Shown in pieces: positions 36,936 to 48,389 of a DNA stretch of 64,000 bases. The position numbers and the translations under genes are program-made. Source of the stretch: Takashimella koratensis (taxonomy: Eukaryota > Basidiomycota > Tremellomycetes > Trichosporonales > Tetragoniomycetaceae); NCBI GenBank assembly GCA_003116875.1, contig BCKT01000008.1:413924-477923 (forward strand). Reading direction: 5' to 3'. Every line of letters begins with the position of its first letter. Positions within the stretch are counted from its first letter, which is position 1. The notes under the pieces are model-generated. The model was not told where the DNA came from and did not search any database. It saw only the letters and a program-made list of their open reading frames with translations.

Positions 36936-37417
36936 ATGAGGAGATGGCGTTGATATGGCCAGGTTGGACAGCGACGAGTAGCCTAGAGAATGGAGGAGAT
37001 AAGGAGGAAAGAGAGGAACAGAGGAAGAAATAGGGGAAGTAAAGTCTTTCCACCTTGGGAATTTGGTTTGGGATTTTGTGATTTTACGGGTCATTAGCCG
37101 CCCAACACGTCTGCCGGGTTCCTCCTCGCTGTTTTCTTTGCCAAGTTCTTTGTACATTAATTCAATTATTCATCACACCACGGTGAGGATTGCGGAGTGA
37201 GGGAAACAGTGGCGTGTTGGGTATAAGAATATGGGGTACTGGCTGGAGTTGAGTTGAGCTGGGTCGGTCGGTCACAACAGTGATGATGTTTATGAATAGA
37301 TATACAACGAGTAGGTGGTGATGAGGAAGAGGAATAGGACGAGAAAGGGTAGAGAAAAGGGATGAGACTGGTGAGGCGGAACTGAGTAAAAGTGTGTAAC
37401 GTCATGTCGTGTTTCTC
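36936..37417. other. Convergent intergenic region
   Basis: Between the stops of the DOCK gene (+) and CRIPT (-). A/T-richer around 37060-37180. No gene seen. Confidence 0.5.
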
Positions 37418-38281
37418 TCATTTCGAAGTCTGCTTGTATCCTGCAACATGGGTCAGCACTGTTTCTCCCCCGTAAACGCCCAAAGTCCAATCAATCCCCA
37501 AGGCAGAAAAGGATGTGTAGATATCAAGAACTCACGAGACGTGTCGAGAACAATGGTACCACATATCGAGCAAAGACCTTTCTTGTACGCGCATTTCTGA
37601 CACCGAGTCGCATTATTCTGTTGAACAGGTTGCTGCGAACGGTCAGCACGTGATCGTCGTTTGTTTCGACCATGTCCGTACTGCCCCAGATCAGACCCGA
37701 GAATCAGAGACAAAGCCCGCGGGCGTTACTACTGAAGCCACGACATGCTGAGCCACCATCCCGGATTGCCTAATCCCCTAGCCACTCAACCTTATCCAGC
37801 TTTGATCCAAACGGATCTCATCAGAACCGCCTCTCTTGCTCGTGCCTTCATCTCATCGTCTCCTCGAGACCTTGTCCACACGACCTCAACCCCGACCCCA
37901 AACCTCAACCCATCTCCATCTCTAGACCCGACCCAACCCAACCAACTCGACTCACCTTGCAATCTATACACTTGTTCCCATACGGATTCAATTTACTCCG
38001 ATTCACGCCTGATCCAGGCTTGGCATATGGTGCAGCCTTTGCACGTGCCGAGAGGAGCTTGTTCTCTCCGATCTTGCGTGTCGAAGACGAGGGTTGGAAT
38101 GGGTCAGGCGCGGCGACTGTGGATGTTTTCTAAGGTGGAGGTGGAGGTGTGAGTAAGGACAAAGCCAGGGAAGCAGGAGCACGAGGTAAGTAGGACCAAG
38201 GGAAGGGCGATGAGAAGGGAGGGTGGGAGGGTGGAGAGGGAAGAGACCCGGACCTACCTTTTCACACTTCTTGCAGACCAT
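37418..38281 (-). CDS. CRIPT: CRIPT family zinc-binding protein
   Basis: Small conserved eukaryotic protein; recent work links it to the minor spliceosome, originally found as a PSD-95 partner. Four exons on the minus strand: 38258-38281, 37956-38129, 37536-37632, 37418-37440; 105 residues, matching the family size. The start MVCKKCEK gives the first CxxC, LNPYGNKCIDCK the second, CQKCAYKKGLCSICG the third and fourth, and the end RYKQTSK corresponds to the conserved family C-terminus NYKQTS. Intron 2 is unusually long (323 nt). The short exons hide the gene in any single frame. It shares a 450-bp divergent promoter with ARP2. Confidence 0.93.
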
Positions 38282-38734
38282 GGTGACGAGGTTGGGGACT
38301 GTTGCTGTGTAAGGGGGAGATTTAAGATGGAGACCAAGATCAAGATCAACAAGACGGACCCGCGGTTATCAAGGATTGGCATTTGCCATTGAAATACCCC
38401 CACTCTTGCCACGTGGGTCATATCCCCGTATCGCCGGGTCGGTCCAGGGCGGTGGCACCCATGGGCACGGGGCGGTGACGTCCATCCTCTTTCCTCTCGC
38501 TCACCACCATACCCATCGTCACCGCTGCCACTGCCATCTCCCTCATCTCCATCTCCTCCATCCACCTCCTTCCACCTCCATCCTCACACATCACCACCCT
38601 ACCGACCAGAGAGGCCTCAGCAATATCGAAAAGAGCAGCATTACCGCTTGCGAAATCGCAGATCGCTGTCTAAATCCCTACAACCGCCAATCGTACCGTA
38701 TACCACCTCCTGACTCCCTCCGACCCCTTCAACC
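38282..38734. promoter_or_regulatory. Divergent promoter, CRIPT and ARP2
   Basis: 453 bp between the two start codons; the ARP2-side half is a C/T-rich leader with many CATC/CACC repeats. No TATA-like element stands out. Confidence 0.5.
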
Positions 38735-40569
38735 ATGGACCCTTCTGTTCCCCTCGTCGTTGACAACGGTACCGGCGTGAGTAGCGCAGCTCATAACCTC
38801 TCTGCCTTGTACCCTGGCTCCCGTCCTCAGCCGCTGACCCCTCTCAGTTTGTCAAGTGCGGATGGGCAGGTTCCAACTTTCCCGAGTATGGTAAGTTGAC
38901 TCCATCGTCAACACACCGCTTTCCCTACTCTCCTTCAACCATCTCACCTTTCCCCCTCTTCCCCACCGCATATACCTCCATTCTCCTTGACTAACGCCTC
39001 ATCCCCGTCAGTCTTTCCATCCGTGGTGGGTCGACCAATCCTGCGTGCGGAAGAACGCCTGGGTTCCACCTCCCTTCGGGACCTCATGATCGGTGACGAA
39101 GCCGCCGAGAACCGATCGTTCCTCCAAATGACTCAACCGATGGAACATGGTATCGTCAAGAACTGGGACGATATGAAACATCTTTGGGATTATACGTTTA
39201 GCGAGAAACTCAAGGTGGACCCGGCAGGGAGGAAAGTATTGTTGACGGAACCACCGATGAACCCGAAAGTGAACAGGCAGAGGATGGCGCAGGTCATGTT
39301 TGAGGAGTATGGGTTCGGAGGTGTCTACGTCGCTATTCAGGCCGTACTCACTCTTTATGCTCAGGGTGAGTACCCAAGGGTCACTAGGTCCATGGTTCCA
39401 GCTATCATCTCATGACTTCCGGTTCCTCCGCGCAGTTACTGAGGATTCAGTCCCTTCTTCACTTTGGCCTATGTTGACACCACAAATCGTTCAGGTCTGC
39501 AAACCGGTGTCGTCGTCGACTCGGGAGACGGTGTTACCCACATTGTCCCCGTCTACGACGGTTTCGCTCTCCCGCATCTTACCCGCCGTCTCGACGTCGC
39601 CGGCCGCGACGTTACCCGCTACTTGATCAAACTGCTGTTGATGCGTGGATACGCATTCGAGCGTACTGCCGATTTCGAGACAGTTCGTGGGATTAAAGAG
39701 GAGCTTTGCTTTGTTAGCTACGATCTTGATCTTGACAAAAAGTTGTCCGAGGAGACGACGGTGTTGGTCGAGAGCTACACGGTGAGTTGGATGGTCCGGT
39801 AAAGCAGGGTTGTGGTCTGTGTGGGTGAAGAGGTCCTGTTTCTCCCGTCGTCGAAGCGTTGGAGAGATCAGGGTGACAGTAGTCCTCTTCGGTGAGAAGA
39901 TGTGACTAACACTGCACAGCTCCCAGACGGCCGAGTGATTAAAGTCGGATCAGAGCGCTACGAGGCCCCCGAGTGCATGTTCCAGCCTCATCTCGTCGAC
40001 GTTGAACAACCCGGTGTCGCCGGTAAGTCTTATCGAGGTTGCACTATCTCTCCTCTCTGTCTCAAGTCACTGACACTCCCGTAGAGCTCCTATTCGCTAC
40101 CATCCAACAAGCCGCCGTCGACACACGTGCCGAGCTGTACAAGCACATTGTTCTCTCCGGCGGTTCGTCCATGTATCCTGGGTTCCCGTCCCGTCTGGAA
40201 AAAGAAATGAAGCAGCTCTATCTCACTCGTGTCCTCAACAACGACACCTCGAGATTGAAGGTGAGTTGCGCGTTCTTTTCGCATCAATGCATTCAAACAT
40301 CTTGTACAACTCCCCCCCCCCCCCCCCCCCCCCTCTTCTTCCGTCTTTCCCGTGGCTGTTTCCTCCTGGTCATAGGATACGTCGTTAACCCACGCCCACA
40401 GCAATTCAAGATCCGTATCGAAGACCCCCCGCGCCGAAAGCACATGGTCTTCCTGGGTGGTGCGGTCTTGGCCGATATCATGAAGGACAAGGAGGCGTTC
40501 TGGGTCACCAAGGCCGAGTGGGAGGAGCAGGGCGTACGGGCGTTGGATAAGCTCGGCCGCGGCGACTAG
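38735..40569 (+). CDS. ARP2: Actin-related protein 2 (ARP2/3 complex subunit)
   Basis: Subunit of the complex that nucleates branched actin, at endocytic patches. Seven exons: 38735-38776, 38848-38890, 39012-39365, 39495-39781, 39920-40022, 40085-40260, 40402-40569; 390 residues, the usual size. Actin-fold landmarks: [21 protein letters not shown] (phosphate 1), [18 protein letters not shown] (phosphate 2) and [21 protein letters not shown] near the end. The [20 protein letters not shown] stretch and the Arp2-type [13 protein letters not shown] insert region identify Arp2 rather than actin or Arp3. The last intron contains a 22-base C run. Confidence 0.97.
40312..40333. repeat. Poly-C tract (22 nt) inside an intron
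   Basis: C run in the last ARP2 intron (40261-40401), C also in the pre-mRNA. Confidence 0.95.
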
Positions 40570-41079
40570 AGGTCGTGAGATGGGTGTGAGAATGTTGGAT
40601 AGGAGAACAGAGAGAATGAGTGAGTGGTTGGTGATTAGAGGAGAAGATAACTCGGCCGGTGAGGTAGAGGTAGGAGAGAAGGGGTAGACGAATATGCAGG
40701 CTCAGAGGAAGGGGAAGAGAGGGAGGGTTGTAACTTGTCGCTATTTTTTCTTTTCTTTCCCCTTTGGATCTATTCACTTTTGATACGCAAGATGCGTTTG
40801 GATGCAACGCAGAATAACAGAATACAAGAGTGGCCAGAAGAGAGGTGTTGAGTCGTTGGGAGGTAGAGGAAAGTATCAAAGTATCGTGAAAAGAGATGGT
40901 AATTGTACAAGCCCCCATGGTGTAGAGAGCGTTCTTCGCAATTTTGGACAAGTCTCTGCGTCGTGGAACGTGGTCGTCGCCCGCGGGACTCGTTCCACTT
41001 CCTCGCGCTTCGCCCTTCCCTTTCCTCCTCGTCCATAGCGCCTGTTGAGACCCTCGCGCTTTGTCGATTCTCCTCGGGT
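40570..41079. other. Convergent intergenic region
   Basis: Between the stops of ARP2 (+) and the mitochondrial uS19 gene (-). Contains A/T-rich DNA at 40741-40790, probably 3' ends. No gene seen. Confidence 0.5.
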
Positions 41080-41656
41080 CTATCGGTTCTTCGTTTGTCT
41101 GTACATTACGGTTTAGCTATCCATCCAAGCTACTTCAACCGAGACAGGCCGACGTTCCAAGGAAGCAGGAGGAATGTTGAGAACGCCCATCCCCCTTCCG
41201 CGCAAGACGTGACACCTCACACTCGCCATAACCAAAGAGAAAGCAATCCACCACCCGCCCAAACCACAAAAACCTGACGAAAACCCACCTATAGCTAAAC
41301 CTCTTCCTGGTCGGTGCAAATTCCCCCAATTTGTGTCCTACCATCTCTTCCCCTACTTGAACAGGTAGGTAATCTTTCCCATTATGTACCATGAATTTAA
41401 GACCAACAAAGTTGGGGACGATGGTACATGCTCGAGATTTGGTGTAGATTGGGGTATTGGATTTGAGAGCGGTAGTGAGGGATGGGAAGGCGGTGAAGTA
41501 TGGGCCTGGAGAAGGTTAGTTGGACCGCACGATGGGGGGGAAGGGGGAGAAGGGAGAGGAGAGACAGGGCAGCCTGAACAGCCCACGCCAAGAGAGGATT
41601 CATCAGGACTCACCTTTCCAGGTCGACCGACGCAAGAGAGCTGCCGAGGGTCGCAT
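41080..41656 (-). CDS. RSM19: Mitochondrial ribosomal protein uS19m
   Basis: Small-subunit protein of the mitochondrial ribosome head. Three exons on the minus strand: 41614-41656, 41289-41505, 41080-41098; 92 residues. The first exon gives a short Arg-rich start ([14 protein letters not shown]) that can serve as mitochondrial presequence. The S19 core follows: [20 protein letters not shown], then [20 protein letters not shown] and PTRKRFSYR, the family signature. The last exon is 19 nt and encodes QTKNR plus stop, reached through a 190-nt intron with donor GTGGGT; reading through the donor would instead give an unrelated tail. Divergently paired with OMA1, another mitochondrial gene, over 358 bp. 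Confidence 0.92.
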
Positions 41657-42014
41657 GGTGACGGTATCGCGGTGAGAGGGTGGAGACGAGACGATACGAT
41701 TCGAGACGAGACGAGATATATGGTGTGGTCGAAAAGTCGATGTCAAAATTCCATGCTTTTTTTTTCTCCTCTCGTCTTGGATGCAGCCTGTATTCGATGG
41801 ACTGGGTCGTTCCGAAACAACTTGAGTGACTTTTTGGCCAAGGGGTGTACCCGGTGACTGAGACTGGCGGCTATGACCCAGGCGGGAAAGCGACATGGTT
41901 CAAGCAAGCAACCGTCAAGAGCCCCACATCTCTTGGTCATCCATCCACTTTCCCATCCATCCTCTCTTCCACACCACCACTAGTCACTAGCCCCACCGGA
42001 CTCACCTGGACGAC
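41657..42014. promoter_or_regulatory. Divergent promoter, RSM19 and OMA1
   Basis: 358 bp between two start codons of nuclear genes for mitochondrial proteins, so probably one bidirectional control region. An 11-base T run lies at about 41758-41768. Confidence 0.55.
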
Positions 42015-42871
42015 ATGTTGAGGCCCCGCGGTGTCGTCCTCGTACTGCGCTCGTTGCGACCATCTTCCCTCGCACCTCGCCCCTTATCCGCCGTCTCTCC
42101 TCTTGCAGCTCTGAGCTCGCTCCACGCAGCTAACCAAGTGCACGCAGTTCACCCCATCCACCCATCTCACCGCTCCCTTGCTTCCTCTCCTTCCTTCTCT
42201 TTCCCTTCTTCACGCCGCACCCTCTCCTCACCTCTCTCTCCTCATCCACAGCTATCGACTATCCACCTATCTCCACATACTCTGTCTTCCCTATCTCTCG
42301 GCCTGGGCCAGAGGCGCGCACTACATTCCTCTCCAAGAAGATCAGACGTCTTTTTCGTAGCTGTTCCTGCACTCAAGGGGACGTTACTCAACATTACCCG
42401 GTTCTCCCTCCTCTTCCTGCCCTTTGTCTTTAGGTACAGGTAAGTCCTAAACACCATAAAGGGGGCAGAACGCGCGCCTGCCGTGCACGTTAAGAAATCA
42501 ATATACACGAGATTCTGACAATCCTAGGTTGTGGAAGAAGTACAAGCGCGCGTCATACCTCCTTATTCAAATCCCAGTGAGTCGAGCCGTGACCACGAGA
42601 GACGGACCTGCGTCTGTCCGAGAAGAGACGCGGTGTTACAAAGGACTCTTCTGTGTGAGAAGAGCTAACATGACCTTGAACATCCGTGTCCAGATCTTCG
42701 CAATATGTATCGTTTTCGCACTTGGTCTAGACCAGAGTCCTAGAACGGGCCGATGGCGGCTACTGCTCATGTCCGAGAACGAAGAGATGGCTTGGTCTCG
42801 TCGAAAGTGAGCTCTTCTTCACCTCCTGCTCCATTCCTGCCTTCCCTCTCAAACTACCCTCCACCTCTCTC

Positions 42872-42936
<65 letters not shown>

Positions 42937-42942
42937 ACCACC

Positions 42943-42986
<44 letters not shown>

Positions 42987-44534
42987 CTTTCGCACCGCAC
43001 CGCTGACATACCTAGACATCAAGAAGTTCTACGGAACGACGGTGCCCTCCTCCTCTCACCTACCGACGAGCGGTCTCAGCAAGTCGCGCGCGTAACAACT
43101 CGACTCGTCACTGCTCTCGAAGAACAAGAACACCACGTGGTATGCGGAGCGACTTGGCCCCCGCGCTCTAGTGAGCTCGGCCGGGTAATCAGCGAGCGTG
43201 AAGCCGCAGCGTTGGGAGAGCAAGGGAAAAGAGCAGCGGCATATACACCTAGTGGGACAGCAAGGAGTACATTCATGCCTTGGAGACCACAATCGAGTAA
43301 TCCGTTGAAACAACTCGAGTCGGAGGATTGGAACCTCTACGTTGTTGATATGGTGAGTTTGAGTTATCCACGGATATGGGGCGTGAGACTTTGTGAGGGG
43401 CGCAAGACTTTGCAAGAGGCGATGAGAAGACGGAGAACGATGTAATGGTGGAAGGATGAGGCTCGAGCGTTGGAGCTTGAATCGCGAGACACAGTGACAC
43501 CAGCTGACACATGGACCCACCGCCTCGTGCTACCACCAGCCCCAAGTCAACGCCTTTGCTCTACCTAGCAAAGACGTATTCGTTTACACGGGTTTGCTCA
43601 ATACACTCCCCGATGACGACGCAATGCTCGCTGCTGTCCTCGCCCACGAGATCGCGCACGTCGCACAACGACATAGCGTTGAGAACCTTGGTGTGAGTCG
43701 GGGAGGCGCTCTGCTTCCTAGGCAATCTCGTGACTATTCACAACACAGCCCGCGCTGACATGAACATGATAGTTCCTCAATGTTGCCGCGGTGCTGTTTG
43801 ATGTTCTCCGAGGTATCTCTTTCGCATTGACCATTTCATTCCCCTTGTGAGTACTTCGTGCTTCCTATTTGGCACATATCAGATGTCGTCGTTGCTACTC
43901 ACTAAGACGGATGTTTTACTGAGACTTTTCACCAAACCCCTCTCTCCGAATACCAGCGTGACCGACTCTGCGGGGATGTTCATCAACTGGCTCAACGACG
44001 TGGTCGCGGAACGTGCATACTCTCGGAAGCTCGAGATGGAAGCTGACGCCGTGGGCTTGGAAGTGAGTCTTGAGTCTGAGCCCCCACAACTCAAACGATG
44101 CTCGATCCAATTGGCTGACTCGGTAATAGATTATGGCGTTGGCTGGGTACGACCCGAGAGCGATGCTTGATCTGTGGGAATTGATGGCTGCGGTCGAAGC
44201 GGATGCCGCAGCCGCTGGGCAAGCCATTAGTGTCGAGAATAGATTTGCCCTTTTACGGACACATCCGACTAGTGAGAACAGGCAAAAAGTGGGTGATACC
44301 GAGCTGGTTCTTTGATCAGACTTGTATATGATCCCTCTGAAAATCGTTATTAAATGCTAACTTGAGTCTGAATCGATTGAACAGGCAATCGACAAGTTGA
44401 TGCCCAAGGCTATGGAGATCTGGAACGAGCACCGTCCTCATCGCTCCAAACCGGGCGCGCCGGTCTCTCAATCGACTACAGCGACGGCGTCTGTCCTTAC
44501 ACCCGGGGAGAAAGAGGCCGTAGCTGTGGCGTAA
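42015..44534 (+). CDS. OMA1: Mitochondrial inner-membrane metalloprotease OMA1 (M48)
   Basis: Zinc protease of inner-membrane stress response and protein quality control. Nine exons: 42015-42439, 42528-42576, 42694-42806, 43016-43352, 43540-43692, 43773-43846, 43957-44062, 44130-44288, 44385-44534; 521 residues. A long Arg/Ser-rich, acid-poor N-terminus (about 110 residues) fits a mitochondrial presequence. Hydrophobic segments lie at about 120-140 (LNITRFSLLFLPFVF) and 153-170 (LIQIPIFAICIVFALGL). The protease core has VNAFALPSKDVFVYTGLL, the zinc motif HEIAH (AAVLAHEIAHVAQRHS), and the third ligand in MEADAVGLE. Order and spacing match M48/OMA1. Intron 3 contains a 111-base nearly pure C tract, the longest in the window. 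Confidence 0.94.
42873..42983. repeat. Poly-C tract (about 111 nt, one interruption) inside an intron
   Basis: C runs 42873-42936 (64 nt) and 42944-42983 (40 nt) separated by ACCACCA, within OMA1 intron 3 (42807-43015). C also in the pre-mRNA. It fills more than half of the intron. Confidence 0.95.
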
Positions 44535-45303
44535 ACCTGGAAATTGAGGACTGGTGAGGGCCGCGGGTGGGGTTGTATTCTATTCGCTAGACACTGGTTG
44601 TTTGGTTGGTACTGTTGGATTCTGGTATTTTGATGTGTGCAGTGTTTACTTGTTCTACGTCTGCTGTGTTTTGGTATCTGGTGTAATGCAACTTGATGAG
44701 TGAAGACTTGGTATTGATGAAGATGGGTGTTGCAGATAGCAAAAGGCGTCGTCTCCTTTGGCCCCCTTTTTCCCCTTTTCGCCACTGACCCTGTCTGTTC
44801 CTCTGCTCGTGCGCTGGCTGCCCTTGCCTCTTGCCCCGGCCTGGCTCGATCTGAATCCACCGGGGCAGTGTAGTGTCGCACGAGCCTAGCTTGGCACCCG
44901 ATTAGACCAATCATACAATGAGCGACGAGTGCCCTTGGATCCATCGACCCAATATCCACTGGATGGGGTGGATCGGCAACAATTGGAGATCCGGACACCA
45001 CGGCCGAACGGCGCTAAGCATTCGCATTCGCACTCACACTCGCACTCGCTCCCTCTTCCCTCGCACCCTACACCCTACACCCTGCGCCTCCTGCCTACTG
45101 GTCTGAACACCACCCCGCACCGACTACTGTATCCTTTGGCCGTCAACCACACCCACGCCCTCGTTCCATTGTATCATCATCATCCATCCATCCAACCATC
45201 ATCCCATCTTGATTGCTACCCCATCTTATCGCTCCCCCACCAGGGACTGTGACCGTCACTTCAACAGAATCTGCTCATCCCCGACCAATATCCACCCACC
45301 ATC
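44535..45303. other. Tandem intergenic region
   Basis: 3' side of OMA1 and promoter/leader of the VTT-domain gene. Two short microsatellite-like stretches: CATTCGCACTCACACTCGCACTCG near 45020-45050 and CATC/CATC repeats near 45172-45200. No gene seen. Confidence 0.5.
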
Positions 45304-47506
45304 ATGTCCGTCAACCTATCGACCAACCCCTCCCCTCCGCCTTCCTACACCTCCTCACCAACCACTTCCCGCCCCTTGCCCGGTCGCTCTTCCTCTCACC
45401 GTCCTTCCTCCTCCTCTCCTTCCCCTACCTCCCCGGCCCCGCCTGTCGCCCATCCTCAGCCGCAGACCCTGGCGCATCCGGCGTTCAGACACCGCCGCTC
45501 CACCACTGCAGTTGCATTAGCGAAACAACATGCACCCACCACATCCACTTCGACTTCCACGTTGATCGGATCACCCGAATCCAGTCCAATCAAAATGACC
45601 ACCACTCTCCCTTCACTCCCTCTACCTACGATACACGACGAGCTCCACTCGGCCATGTCAACCCCCGTCCGTAGGATAGAGGAGATGGCGCAAGGTGATG
45701 GATTCGAATCGGAGCCTCTCAACCTCGCTTCAACCCACAGAGGTCGAACCGGTCGAGGAAGTCGTGGACCCGTCGCTGCCCTTCGGAAAGGACTGACTCG
45801 GTTCACTCAAACTCGAGTTGAAGCGGATAGCATGACACCCTCTCGACGAACATCCTACGATGACGAATCTGCTGCAGAACAAGGTGAAGCCACTCCGCTT
45901 CTTCACGAGTCGGACGATACAGGTGCCGCAGGCGCGAAATGGTACAAGGGTCCCTTGTTCATGACGGGTGTCAAGCTGTCCATCCTCTTCGTCGTCTTTA
46001 CTGCCATTGTACTGGGCACGTTCTGGTTCGGGATGCCCAAGGTCGACCCAGAGGATAAAGACGCGTTGAAATTGCCTAGAAGCTTTGCGGATATCCAGGC
46101 GCTCAAGTGAGTCGGGGCGTCAAAGTTGGAGCCGAAGCTGCTTCACAGGATCAAGGCGTTATCTGGTTACATGCGGTAGAGGTAGAGAGCACAACCGCTG
46201 ACACCTTGCTCTAGTGCAATCTTCCAAAAATACAAGAGCCGCTACCCGTTCCGGATCCTCGCATGCGGCGTCGTCTCATACCTCTTGTAAGTTCGCCGAC
46301 TCTTCTTCGTCCAGGTCACGGGAGAATTATCGACTTCACATCTTTTTATCACCTCTACATCAAGCCTGCCGTCACCTGTCGCTAGCACTGCTGACCTTTC
46401 TCAGCGTCCAGACTTTCTCGCTACCCGGATCCATGTACATCTCGATCCTCTTTGGTGCGGCGTACGGAATCATCACTGGCCTTTTCTTGTCCTGCCTCGT
46501 GAGTAACTTTCCCCCTACTCGCCTTACTGCCAACCCGAATGTCCTGCCTCCGCCTCGCTCACTTCACTCCATCCCATTCACCTCTCACATGCTGACATCT
46601 CACCAGTGCGACTCGTTTGGCTCTCTCCTCTGCTACACCCTCTCCTCGCTCCTGGCTCCGCCCCTCCTCGCGCTCCCGTACTACCGCGCGCGGGTCGAGG
46701 CATGGCGATCCAAGATCATGGGCAAACCAGGACACGAAGTTGGCTGGGACGGTGTCTTCGCTTTTCTCATTGTCCTTCGAATCGCACCTTTCCCTCCTCA
46801 CTGGGTCGCCAACTTTGTCGCTCCTCATTTGGGCATCAGCATGCTTTTATTCTGGACCACATGTTTTATCGGGATCGCGCCTGTCTCCGTGATCCACGTG
46901 ACGATCGGGTCCTCATTGGACAAGATGACCTCGGCGGACGATTTCCATATCTTGTCCGTCCGCAATGTCCTAGGTCTGTGCGGCGTCATCGTCGCTGTGC
47001 TTATCCCTGTGGGATTGAAGCGGGTGTTCCGGAAAGACCTGGGAGAATTGGGCGAGGCCGAAGAGGCGCTCGAGGCTGCCTCGCCGTCAGACACGACCAT
47101 TGGGATTCACGGACCGGTTCCGCTGGAATTCGACGAGCACGGCGTACCGAGGCGGTACCAGGCCGTGGACAGTGGTGTTGTCCTTGCCGGTCCGAGCGGT
47201 GGCGATCCTAACCTCGACATTGACGCGCACCCCAATCCCTCCCGAAGTGTAAAGGGCAAAGGTCGAGCGATAGCGGGTATCAAATCCCCTCACGTTCAGA
47301 TACCTATCATCGATGTTGGGTCTGACTCGGACGAAGCGACACTGTCGGAGAGTGTGGAACATGCGAACCCGATGAGGCCGGAGAAGGGGAAACATAACGC
47401 GGTTCCGATAAGAGGGTACGGGACGATCGAGCCGGCGCCAGCGGCGGTGGAGCCGTTCGAGACGAGCCCAGAGCCGGCAAGAGGGTGGTGGAGGCGAGCC
47501 CGGTAG
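45304..47506 (+). CDS. VTT-domain (TMEM41/TVP38/DedA-like) membrane protein
   Basis: Likely ER or Golgi membrane protein; VTT proteins of this class include lipid scramblases (TMEM41B) and the yeast Golgi protein Tvp38. Four exons: 45304-46106, 46215-46286, 46405-46498, 46607-47506; 622 residues. The first 220 residues are Ser/Pro-rich and disordered, followed by a membrane segment LFMTGVKLSILFVVFTAIVLG. The VTT domain holds FSLPGSMYISILFGAAYG with the family's F-x-PG motif, a re-entrant/TM region SLLCYTLSSLLAPPLLALPY, then FLIVLRIAPFPPHWVANFVAPHLGI (the R-x-x-PFPP-x-W-x-N motif) and two more membrane segments to about residue 480. The C-terminal 140 residues are polar. Whether it is orthologous to TVP38 or TMEM41 cannot be decided here. 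Confidence 0.88.
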
Positions 47507-47973
47507 TCCTCGGTGATGACCCGTGGGCTGTGGGTATGGTGCTACGGACCAAGGATCGGGCCTGTGGGTGTCGCGCTACGGACTGAGGATTGGAGCTGTG
47601 GGTTGAGAGGGGACTCGTGATGGAGCATGATCCGTTTCGTTGATAGTTTGGTGTAAGTCAGTAGCGGAGAGTCAAGAACAGTCGTTAGAGGTATTTGTCC
47701 AGCCAGTTGAACGGTCGCCGTCGTCGTTGTGTTAGTGATTCCAATATTGTTCCCACACTATGGCTTGTACCCAACCCAGCACCTTCCCTCCTACCCCAAT
47801 GCTGCTGTATTATCGTACCATCTACCTCGTTCAGCTTCTGTACCTTCCGTATCATAGTGTTGCTCCTGTACTTTTTTTCTTTCATGGCATGTACAGTAAA
47901 CTAGATCGACCAGGCATGCGCGGTGCAGGGGATGGTTTTGTCTTTGGTACAGGCATAGCGATGGAGAGCGAAA

Positions 47974-48002
47974 GGGGGGGGGGGGGGGGGGGGGGGGGGG
48001 GG
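47974..48002. repeat. Poly-G tract (29 nt)
   Basis: Uninterrupted G run on the plus strand, about 470 bp after the VTT gene stop. Confidence 0.95.
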
Positions 48003-48389
48003 AGGGGGGAGGTGGAGGAGATGACGGCGAGATAAGACTGCAAGAGGTGGATGAGGTTTGAAGACTAACCCATCCGGCCCGTCACCCTTGGCCTTGCTTA
48101 ATCGTAGTGATTCCTCTAGCGACAATAACAAACATGACAAAACGAGCCACAAAACACAGACCTAAACCCAGCCGTTGTCCTACTGCGGTGGAGGTTGAGC
48201 CTGAACCGTCAACCGTCAACCGTCAACCGCCAACCGCCGACGTTCAACCCCGCGACGGAACATCTTTAACCCCTGGTGAGATAGACCGAGCGGGGTTCGG
48301 CTTTGTGCGCGAAGGTCTGGTCTGGTGGGACTTGCCACTTCTGCCGGCGATGCAAAGCCCTGCCGCCACTGCCCATCCCTCCACTCTAT

